This document shows, one piece after another, positions 1 to 5,781 of a stretch of DNA of 7,114 bases (position 1 is its first letter; the number at the start of each line of letters is the position of its first letter). A program made the position numbers and the translations under genes. The notes beneath the pieces are model-generated. The model was not told the origin of the DNA, did not search any database, and saw nothing but the letters and a program-made list of their open reading frames with translations. The stretch comes from Clostridia bacterium (lineage in GTDB: Bacteria; Bacillota; Clostridia; Christensenellales; Aristaeellaceae): positions 1-7,114 of the forward strand of contig JAKSQG010000095.1 of assembly GCA_024404275.1 (NCBI GenBank), in the 5' to 3' direction.

Positions 1-346
1 CTTCCATTTCCACGCCGGTCTGCCCCGTCACCTTGGCGGTGCAAACAGCGGTCACGATACAGTTTTCTTTATCGACCCGGAAATCCACGCTGGTTTTGCC
101 GATCAGCAGCGGATGGCACAGCGGAATCAGATCGGGCGTACGCTTGACGCCCATGATGCCGGCAATACGTGCCACGCCCAGCACATCACCTTTGGCGGCA
201 GTTCCTTCGATGATCGCCTGCATGGTCTGTGGACTCACGCGGATGGTACCCTCGGCAATGGCTTCACGGCTGGTTTCGTTTTTGGCGGTTACATCCACCA
301 TGACGGCGTTGCCGCTTTCATCAAAGTGTGTCAGTTTCTCATTCAT
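1..346 (-). CDS. moaC: Cyclic pyranopterin monophosphate synthase MoaC (3' end cut by window edge)
   Basis: MoaC acts with MoaA in the first step of molybdenum-cofactor synthesis, turning the GTP-derived 3',8-cyclo intermediate into cyclic pyranopterin monophosphate in the cytoplasm. The visible 115 residues align clearly with MoaC: MVDVTAKNETSREA (16-29), AKGDVLGVARIAGI (51-64), KRTPDLIPLCHPLL (68-81) and TGVEME at the cut end. Family catalytic positions are present: K52, H78 and the two acidic residues of VEME (113, 115). The Asp/Lys pair near E. coli residues 128-131 lies outside the window, as does roughly the last quarter of the usual ~160 residues. The ATG follows the stop of the MoeA-like gene by 2 bases and has no clear Shine-Dalgarno site, so it is probably translated by coupling. 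It belongs to the same operon as its upstream neighbour. Confidence 0.97.
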   Translation of the reverse strand, partial: MNEKLTHFDESGNAVMVDVTAKNETSREAIAEGTIRVSPQTMQAIIEGTAAKGDVLGVARIAGIMGVKRTPDLIPLCHPLLIGKTSVDFRVDKENCIVTAVCTAKVTGQTGVEME

Positions 347-348
347 AA

Positions 349-1371
349 TTATTTACCAAAGCCGCAGTTGGGGAAGGTGCACACCGGGCAATTGAGGCAC
401 AGACCGCCCTCGCCCAGCAGATCAAGATCATGCTTTTCAACGATATCATCGGCAAAAAGGTGCGGCAGCACCAGGTCAAGCACGGTGCGCTTGTTATACA
501 TCGCGCAGCCGGGCACACCAATGATGGGAATGTTCTTTTCGCCATAATAGCTCAACAGGAACATGGCGCCGGGCAGTACGGGAGAACCGTAGCTGACCAC
601 GCGGGCACCGGTATTCTTGATGGCCAGCGGGGTCTTATCATCGGGATCGACACTCATGCCGCCCGTGCAGATGATAAAGTCAGCCCCCATCTCCAGCAGT
701 TTCATGATACAGCCGGTGATGCGTTCATGGTCGTCGTTGCTGGTTTCATGGCCGATCACTTCCGCACCGTACTCGGTCACCTTCTGCACCATCACAGGCG
801 TAAACTTATCCTGAATGCGGCCGTAGAAAACCTCGTTGCCGGTGGTTACGATGCCCACTTTTTTATGTTTGAAGGGCAGTACACGGAAGATGGGATCGCT
901 TCCGCCCACAGCCTTGGCGCGCTCCATCTTCTCCTTTTCGATCACCAGGGGAATGATACGGGTACCGGCGATCTTATCGCCCGGATGCACCGGAAAATCA
1001 CCATGGCGGCTGGCAATCATCATTTCGCCCAGGGAGTTGATAGCTACCAGCTTTTCGCGGTCAATCTTCAGCAGACCGTCGATATCGCTGATCAGCTCGA
1101 TCTTGCCTTCCTTCACAGGGGAGGGATGCACATGCTCATCCGCGCACAGATCATAGAGAATCTGCGCCGCGTCATTTTCGTGCACCATGTTTTCGTTATT
1201 TTCCCAAATATACACATGGTCCTTGCCAACGCTCAGCAGCACCGGCACATCCTCTTCGGTGATGATGTGACCCTTGCGGAACACGGCATCCTTCGTCACG
1301 CCGGGAATGATCTGCGTAATGTCATGACAAAGAATCTGTCCGACAGCTTCCACGGTTTTCATCAGCTTCAT
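349..1371 (-). CDS. MoeA-like molybdopterin-binding protein with C-terminal four-cysteine motif
   Basis: This 340-residue protein is related to MoeA/MogA and is predicted to bind molybdopterin. The MoCF (MPT-binding) fold starts at about residue 170 with KKVGIVTTGNEV, continues through ICTGGMSVDPDD (234-245), and ends with GVPGCAMYNKRT (285-296), the counterpart of the GLPGNP loop of MoeA. Residues 1-165 resemble MoeA-like N-terminal regions but are shorter than in MoeA (~410 aa). The tail carries C325, C328, C331 and C336 (CX2CX2CX4C), which E. coli MoeA lacks; it may bind a metal or Fe-S cluster (inference). The frame is open 81 bases further upstream, but I chose the ATG at 1371 because AGGAG sits 8 bases before it and the upstream ATG/TTG candidates lie at or before the predicted transcription start. 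It is followed by moaC after 2 bases, so a role in molybdenum-cofactor synthesis or insertion is likely. I would not call it moeA itself. Confidence 0.88.
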   Translation of the reverse strand: MKLMKTVEAVGQILCHDITQIIPGVTKDAVFRKGHIITEEDVPVLLSVGKDHVYIWENNENMVHENDAAQILYDLCADEHVHPSPVKEGKIELISDIDGLLKIDREKLVAINSLGEMMIASRHGDFPVHPGDKIAGTRIIPLVIEKEKMERAKAVGGSDPIFRVLPFKHKKVGIVTTGNEVFYGRIQDKFTPVMVQKVTEYGAEVIGHETSNDDHERITGCIMKLLEMGADFIICTGGMSVDPDDKTPLAIKNTGARVVSYGSPVLPGAMFLLSYYGEKNIPIIGVPGCAMYNKRTVLDLVLPHLFADDIVEKHDLDLLGEGGLCLNCPVCTFPNCGFGK

Positions 1372-1379
1372 AGTTTTTG

Positions 1380-1385
1380 CTCCTG
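1380..1385 (-). promoter_or_regulatory. Ribosome binding site of the MoeA-like gene
   Basis: CAGGAG on the minus strand lies 8 bases before the ATG at 1371. It decides the start, because the longer in-frame extensions have no comparable site. Confidence 0.8.
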
Positions 1386-1440
1386 AAAAGAAAAAAATGT
1401 TTTCATCCGGTTCAAAATCAATAGACTCATACATTATCGA

Positions 1441-1469
1441 ATTATAACACAATTGTTACTTCAGTACAA
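1441..1469 (-). promoter_or_regulatory. Sigma-A promoter of the moe-like/moaC operon
   Basis: On the minus strand, TTGTAC (1469-1464) is separated by exactly 17 bases from TATAAT (1446-1441), which is preceded by TGT, an extended -10 element. Transcription should start near 1434, giving a leader of about 63 bases before the ATG at 1371. The spacer contains the short palindrome ACAATTGT inside an imperfect GTAAC...GTTAT pair, a possible but unproven operator. Confidence 0.85.
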
Positions 1470-1490
1470 GTATTGATTCCCGAAACAATC

Positions 1491-1540
1491 AAAAAACACT
1501 CTTGCATTGATGTCAGGATGGTTTATCAATGCAAGAGTGT
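1491..1540 (-). terminator. Rho-independent terminator after the HAD gene
   Basis: A perfect 16-base-pair inverted repeat (arms 1496-1511 and 1525-1540, loop of 13 bases) is followed on the minus strand by six T residues (1496-1491). It begins 24 bases after the HAD stop codon. The plus-strand side has no T tract, so it should act only on minus-strand transcription and close the deoC/HAD unit. The stem is fairly AT-rich but long and unbroken. Confidence 0.9.
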
Positions 1541-1564
1541 ATGAGGGAAAAAATACTTTAGGAA

Positions 1565-2218
1565 TCAGAAAAGCGGCGCCGCAGCCAGCTCCTCATAAGT
1601 ATCTGCAAAATAATCGGCTGCAGCCAGAAGCTTTTCGCGCCTGGTCGGCTGAGCCGGGTCGGCAATGCCGACGCCATACACGCCCAGCGTTTTTGCCACC
1701 TGCAACGCATAGGCTGAGTCTTCAAACATGACACAATCCTCGCCCTTACAGCCGTAATGCTCAAACAGCATTTCATAAATGGCGGGCTTGCTCTTTTCCA
1801 TTTCCAAATCATGTGCCGAAAAGCTCGCGTCAATAAGCCCTTCCAGACCAAATTTGCGAATCATGACCTCCACAAAGCAGCCGGCGCTGGCTGTCAGAAC
1901 GGCGACGCGTACGCCCTTCTGTTTGAGGCCGATCAGATACTCCTTGGCGCCCGGCCGCATCATGACAAAACTCCGGTATTGCTCCAGCATGATCTCATAT
2001 CCGCGATCGATAAACTGCTTGTCTGTACAGGGCAAAGCGTACTTTTCAATCAGATAGGATGGACACCGGTAAAAGCCCAGCCGCTTCACCTCACGGGCAT
2101 CCTCATCAGTCATCTGATACCCAAATCCAAACAACACATTGGCAGCGATCCTGCCCCACTGGTACATGGAATCCACCAAAGTGCCATCCATGTCAAAAAT
2201 CGCAACGGTTTTTTTCAC
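1565..2218 (-). CDS. HAD-superfamily hydrolase, beta-phosphoglucomutase/phosphatase type
   Basis: This 217-residue cytoplasmic protein is predicted to remove or transfer phosphate on a small metabolite. All four HAD motifs are visible: motif I DMDGTLVDS (9-17, nucleophile D9, acid/base D11), motif II VLTAS (T109), motif III lysine K144 in KSKPAIYEM, and motif IV FEDS (165-168). Residues ~18-85 form the helical insert expected of a C1-cap member, and the length is normal for the HAD_2 group. The start is GTG at 2218, sharing GTGA with the deoC stop; AAGGAA lies shortly upstream. Coupling to deoC suggests a substrate related to deoxyribose or pentose phosphates, but the sequence does not reveal specificity; phosphoglycolate or other sugar phosphates are equally possible. 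It is the last gene before the terminator. Confidence 0.92.
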   Translation of the reverse strand: MKKTVAIFDMDGTLVDSMYQWGRIAANVLFGFGYQMTDEDAREVKRLGFYRCPSYLIEKYALPCTDKQFIDRGYEIMLEQYRSFVMMRPGAKEYLIGLKQKGVRVAVLTASAGCFVEVMIRKFGLEGLIDASFSAHDLEMEKSKPAIYEMLFEHYGCKGEDCVMFEDSAYALQVAKTLGVYGVGIADPAQPTRREKLLAAADYFADTYEELAAAPLF

Positions 2219-2874
2219 TGGTTCTTTTCCTTGATGGCCAGCTTGATAATGCGGCTCGTACCCAGACGGTTGGCGCCGAGTTCGATGAACTTCTCGGCAT
2301 CAGCAAAGGAGGAGATGCCGCCGGCGGCCTTGATCTTCACGTTGAGGCCGACATGCTTTTTGAACAGGACGATGTCATCAAAAGTAGCACCAGCGGTGGA
2401 GAAACCGGTAGAGGTTTTGATGAAATCGGCACCGGAGCGGGTGACGATATCACACATGGTGATCTTTTCTTCATCCGTCAGGAGGCAGGTTTCGATGATG
2501 ACCTTGAGCACCAGATCACCGCAGGCTTTTTTCAGCGCCTTGATCTCCTCCAGCACATAATCGGTGTTGCCCGCCTTGAGCTCGCCAATGTTGATAACCA
2601 TATCGATCTCAGTCGCACCGTTGCGGATGGCATCCTCCGCCTCAAATACCTTGGAAGCAGTAGTCATATTGCCGTTGGGGAAACCGATCACCGTGCAGAT
2701 GGTCATTTTGCCCTGCACATATTCCGCCGCACGCTTGACATAGCACGGCGGGATGCAGACCGACGCAGCGCCGTATTCGATGGCTTCATCGCACAGGCTG
2801 CAGATTTGGTCAAAAGTGGCTTCCTGCTTGAGCAGGGTGTGATCCACGATACCGAAAATCATCTTTCTGTCCAT
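2215..2874 (-). CDS. deoC: Deoxyribose-phosphate aldolase DeoC
   Basis: DeoC reversibly splits 2-deoxyribose 5-phosphate into glyceraldehyde 3-phosphate and acetaldehyde in the cytoplasm, the last step of deoxynucleoside breakdown. The 219-residue length is typical of the Firmicute enzymes. Diagnostic segments are DHTLLK (11-16), VIGFPNG (62-68), EIDMVINIG (89-97, catalytic D91), ADFIKTSTGF (149-158, Schiff-base K153) and IKAAGGI (181-187, K182 of the proton relay). The frame extends 27 codons upstream to a TTG, but the ATG at 2874 has GGAGG 8 bases before it and matches the family's N-terminus. The stop overlaps the HAD start by 4 bases (GTGA). The gene is separated from nudC by 122-123 bases, the largest gap in this part of the cluster, so it may have its own control, although I see no convincing promoter there. 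Confidence 0.97.
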   Translation of the reverse strand: MDRKMIFGIVDHTLLKQEATFDQICSLCDEAIEYGAASVCIPPCYVKRAAEYVQGKMTICTVIGFPNGNMTTASKVFEAEDAIRNGATEIDMVINIGELKAGNTDYVLEEIKALKKACGDLVLKVIIETCLLTDEEKITMCDIVTRSGADFIKTSTGFSTAGATFDDIVLFKKHVGLNVKIKAAGGISSFADAEKFIELGANRLGTSRIIKLAIKEKNQ

Positions 2875-2882
2875 TTTTTCTT

Positions 2883-2887
2883 CCTCC
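2883..2887 (-). promoter_or_regulatory. Ribosome binding site of deoC
   Basis: GGAGG on the minus strand sits 8 bases before the ATG at 2874. It supports this start over the in-frame TTG at 2955. Confidence 0.85.
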
Positions 2888-2926
2888 GTCTGAACAAGTC
2901 TTGCCGCCGTGACAATACTAAATCTA

Positions 2927-2954
2927 TGCTCCTTCCGGCAGCTTTCCCGGAGCA
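2927..2954 (-). other. Possible hairpin in the nudC-deoC intergenic leader
   Basis: Arms TGCTCC and GGAGCA (2949-2954 and 2927-2932) can pair across a 16-base loop. An alternative 5-base-pair stem, TCCGG/CCGGA (2947-2951 with 2934-2938), would compete with it. No T run follows, so this is not a normal intrinsic terminator. It could be an attenuator, an RNA-processing site, or chance. Confidence 0.3.
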
Positions 2955-2997
2955 ATCCTATGAATATACAAGTTTGTGGGATTTGCGTTGGATATTA

Positions 2998-3819
2998 TCA
3001 GCGTTCAAACCCTTCCTTGAAGCGCTTCATCATTTCGTTGGTCAGGCTATTGGAATCGGGCTGCAGCTCGATCTGCTCCCGCTCCACCCACTCGGCGTAT
3101 TTCAGCTCGTTTTCATCCATGCGGATGGTCTTATCGCCTGTCGCAACGCAATAGAAGCCTGCCAGGATATCCCCTGCAACGCCCCACGGCTGGGATTTGT
3201 AGTAGCGGATGTCGGTCACAGTGAGGCCTGTTTCTTCCATCACTTCGCGGGCCACCGTCTGCTAAAGCGTTTCCCCGATTTCGGTAAAGCCGGCTACCAG
3301 TGCATTACGGTTATAGCCCTTTCGGTAGCGGGTCAGCAGCAGACGATTGCCATCCTTTACCCCGACAATGACCGCAGGCATGATGCGCGGGTACGCTGTG
3401 TAACCGCAGGTGCAGGTCATGGCGCGTTCTGTTTGGGAATGCGTCATCCTTTGTCCGCAGCGGCCGCAGAAAACGGTATCCCGGTACCAATCTGCCAGAT
3501 GCCTGCCGGTATAGACGGCAAAAAGCATTTCACGGGGCAGTACGCCGTTTTCGCGCAGTGTCCGCAGGGAACACCTTTCCAGCTTTTCCGTATTTCGCGG
3601 CGCATGCAGATAAAACCGCTGCTCCTCCACGGAAAACAAATAGCGGCAATCCCCCTTGGAAAGCCCCAACGATTGTACCGTAGGAAAACACAGTGTTTCC
3701 CCAGGCACGCAGAACACCTCCCCTTCCTCATACATCAGCACGGAATCCTCCGGTCGGGCCGTCCAGTCCGGATGATAGGCGTTGTAGAGGTGTTTGGGCT
3801 CAATATCCTGAATCATCAT
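2998..3819 (-). CDS. nudC: NudC-type NAD(H) pyrophosphatase / NAD-cap RNA hydrolase, with in-frame TAG
   Basis: NudC hydrolyses NADH to NMNH and AMP and removes NAD caps from RNA. Read through one TAG, the frame gives 273 residues (E. coli NudC has 257). Order: N-terminal domain (1-115), zinc ribbon with C118, C121, C136 and C138, then the Nudix fold from about 148. The Nudix box spans 177-199 (G177, E183, R191, E192, E195, E196, G198) and fits GX5EX7REUXEEXGU exactly if the TAG at residue 186 (3264-3262) counts as one of the seven free positions. SQPW (209-212), the NudC hallmark, lies after the TAG. No other damage is visible, and the frame resumes immediately with QTVAREVMEETGL. It is either a gene with a decoded UAG or a fresh nonsense mutant. 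Without readthrough, the 185-residue product ends inside the catalytic box and should be inactive. ATG at 3819 or the next ATG at 3816 could start it; the latter matches clostridial homologues. Confidence 0.85.
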
Positions 3820-3824
3820 GAGGT

Positions 3825-4241
3825 TCAGTGCAGTACCGTGGCATTACCCACCGGGGAGAAGGTCAGATATACGTACCACTCACACCAGTAGCCCTTATAG
3901 ATGCCCTTGTTTTCGGTCACGGTCAGGTACTGCTCCACAGTAAAACCATTCTGCAGGCGGTTCTTAGTCACATTGTACATGTCATCCGCGTATCCGACTT
4001 CGGGGCTGCTGTCATACTCACCGATTTCGGTGTAGAACTCATACTGAGCGGGTACCAGATCCAAGATCATGCCGTCCATCAGTTCCACATCCCCCATGCG
4101 GAAGCTGCCCGCCCAGCGGGTGCCCAAATGGTTGGTGTCATAGCAGAGGGCCGTGATGTGAACAATCATCTTTTCTGCCAGGGCAGACGAAGCGGTCAGC
4201 AGCATCAGCAGCGCCAGGGTCAGGGCAACGATCTTTTTCAT
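3825..4241 (-). CDS. Small secreted protein of unknown family
   Basis: I do not recognise this 138-residue protein. It has a clear signal peptide: MKK, a hydrophobic core VALTLALLMLLTASS, then a signal peptidase I site after ALA (residue 22). The mature part (~116 aa) has alternating hydrophobic and polar segments that suggest a beta-rich fold, many aromatic residues (a run around YWCEWYVYLTF, 118-128), and two cysteines (33 and 120) that could pair outside the membrane. It has no membrane anchor and no sorting signal. The start is firm: AAGGAGGA lies 5 bases before the ATG. It follows the triple-GerMN lipoprotein by 19 bases and precedes nudC by 5, so it is part of the same transcription unit. 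Its role may be connected with the GerMN proteins rather than with NudC (inference from order and shared export). Confidence 0.8.
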   Translation of the reverse strand: MKKIVALTLALLMLLTASSALAEKMIVHITALCYDTNHLGTRWAGSFRMGDVELMDGMILDLVPAQYEFYTEIGEYDSSPEVGYADDMYNVTKNRLQNGFTVEQYLTVTENKGIYKGYWCEWYVYLTFSPVGNATVLH

Positions 4242-4246
4242 ATTTA

Positions 4247-4254
4247 TCCTCCTT
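4247..4254 (-). promoter_or_regulatory. Strong ribosome binding site of the small secreted protein
   Basis: AAGGAGGA on the minus strand lies 5 bases before the ATG at 4241. It is one of the strongest sites in the window and suggests that this small gene is translated efficiently. Confidence 0.8.
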
Positions 4255-4260
4255 CGGGCA

Positions 4261-5781
4261 TCAGTCGACGATGCCTGTGTTTTTCATAAAGGTACCCGGC
4301 AGATACAAGCTGCCGGACAGTGTTTCCGTTTGAACGCCGTCGATAAAAATGCACACACTGCGCACCGTTTCCGCTTCCGTCAGTGTATTGACCAGACTGT
4401 AGACCAGCTGTTTTTCATTTTCTGCCGAAAGCCCGGCACAGAGCGTGCCGAAGCGGGCGGAAAAATTCAGCAGCAGCACGCCGTCCTCCAGTCCCGCGCC
4501 AAGCAAGTCATTGTCTGCCAGTCCCTGCGGAAAAACCGCTCCGCCAGGCGCACTGTCCTGCACCTGCGGCCCGTCAAACAGGCAATTGACCAGCGCCCGC
4601 GGCGAGCAGGTCTCCTCATGCGGCAAAGCCCGGGTAATCCGTTTCAATTTTCCGTTCTCCGTCGCCAGGCAAAGCGGGCACTCGGAAAGCAGGAAAGAAT
4701 TGAAATCATTTCGATGCATCACGCCGTTTTCAAAGGCAACGGTCCGTCCGGCATCCCGGTAAGTACTGCCCGGGGTGACCTCGGTGATGAGTTCTTCCCC
4801 CGCATAGACCATCAGACCGGATAGTCCCGGCACAAAGGTCAGAACAGTCAGGGCGAGCGATGCCATCATGACCGATCGCGGCACCCCGCTGTCAAGGATC
4901 ACAGTGTTGAACGCGTCATCGAAATGCAGCACTGCCACTTGTCCGCCTGTTGCGGCGTTCTCCCGCACGGCGATGCCATCCGGTGCCAAGTAATCCAAAA
5001 GATTGGGCAGCGCCGATGCAGTCTGCAGGGTTTCGGCATCCCCGGACAGCGCATTGAGCAGCGCGGCCACCATCGAAGCCTTGTCGTGACGCTCAAACTC
5101 AATCTGCTTTGTTTCAACAGCAACCCCCCTGCCGCCCCGTATGGGATAATAGAGGCAGGCACGCGTCCTGTCATTTCCGACGGAGATCAGGCTCTGCAGA
5201 TCGCTTTTCATTACATCCGCGGAGAGGTGTGTGTCAGCGGCAAAGCAGCCGGCCGGCACCGATGCGGTCATATCCAGTCCCATCTGACGGGAATTGATCA
5301 AAACGCTCACAAAACGGATATCGCCCCATTGGCACAGGGTATTGGTAATGGCGTGGCAAACTCCGTAAAACTGACCGGCATCCAGCCACAAGGCCGAGGT
5401 GCCAAGGTTTACCACCGCTGTATTTCCGCTGATTTCGACCGGTCCCAATGTTTGCAGCGGCGTTTGAGGGCTGAGGGGGGCGCTATTCTCCCCGCCGGCA
5501 TACGATAACAGCATCTGCAGCGTTTCATCCACCGGATGCCGCAGGGACGAGGTCTGGACCTTTTCACTGACCGTAATCAACCGTGTTCCCGTCTCATCCG
5601 GCACATAAAGCACCACGGTTTCGGTGCGTGACAGCCGACTATCACCCACAGGGGCACTGTAAGGGACCCGCACAGGGGACAGCGTGACGGAGGAGGAGCG
5701 GTTCAATACCTCTGTTGTGCAGCCGCTCAGCAGCACAGACAGTGCCAGCAGCAGCGCCGGCAGCATTCGCTTTTTCTTCAT
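4261..5781 (-). CDS. Lipoprotein with three tandem GerMN-like domains
   Basis: This 506-residue protein begins with a lipoprotein signal peptide, MKKKR plus a hydrophobic run ending in the lipobox LLSGC, so C21 should be lipidated and the protein anchored outside the membrane. Three segments repeat the GerMN pattern (beta strand with LY, helix with a Leu-rich motif, a DG/GN turn and strand, then N-T-L and a final strand): about 55-170 (TVVLYV, ITNTLCQWGDIRFVSVLI), 207-335 (RACLYYP, MVAALLNAL, VAVLHFDDAF) and 369-490 (ALVNCLFDGP, VLLLNFSARF, LVNTLTEAETVRSV, IDGVQ). GerMN domains occur in B. subtilis GerM, a lipoprotein with two copies needed in sporulation. A third copy and extra cysteines (ten besides C21, with C368 and C371 as CPLC) are unusual. 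The frame extends 45 codons upstream, but the ATG at 5781 starts the signal peptide, follows AGGTG and AGGA, and overlaps the upstream stop as ATGA. Confidence 0.88.
   Translation of the reverse strand: MKKKRMLPALLLALSVLLSGCTTEVLNRSSSVTLSPVRVPYSAPVGDSRLSRTETVVLYVPDETGTRLITVSEKVQTSSLRHPVDETLQMLLSYAGGENSAPLSPQTPLQTLGPVEISGNTAVVNLGTSALWLDAGQFYGVCHAITNTLCQWGDIRFVSVLINSRQMGLDMTASVPAGCFAADTHLSADVMKSDLQSLISVGNDRTRACLYYPIRGGRGVAVETKQIEFERHDKASMVAALLNALSGDAETLQTASALPNLLDYLAPDGIAVRENAATGGQVAVLHFDDAFNTVILDSGVPRSVMMASLALTVLTFVPGLSGLMVYAGEELITEVTPGSTYRDAGRTVAFENGVMHRNDFNSFLLSECPLCLATENGKLKRITRALPHEETCSPRALVNCLFDGPQVQDSAPGGAVFPQGLADNDLLGAGLEDGVLLLNFSARFGTLCAGLSAENEKQLVYSLVNTLTEAETVRSVCIFIDGVQTETLSGSLYLPGTFMKNTGIVD

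Noticed and set aside
430..1386. A 318-codon plus-strand open frame opposite the MoeA-like gene
   Set aside because: It is a shadow of the minus-strand gene, with no ribosome site, no recognisable domain, and His-rich antisense composition.
2998..3255. The 3' part of nudC as a separate small Nudix gene
   Set aside because: It would start at a GTG inside the Nudix box with no ribosome site and lack the first half of the box, so it is better read as the continuation of nudC after the TAG.
2059..3891. A 610-codon open frame on the plus strand across the deoC, nudC and HAD region
   Set aside because: It is antisense to well-recognised genes, its translation shows no family motif and is rich in His/Gln low-sense composition, and it crosses several gene boundaries. 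It reflects codon bias of the minus-strand genes.
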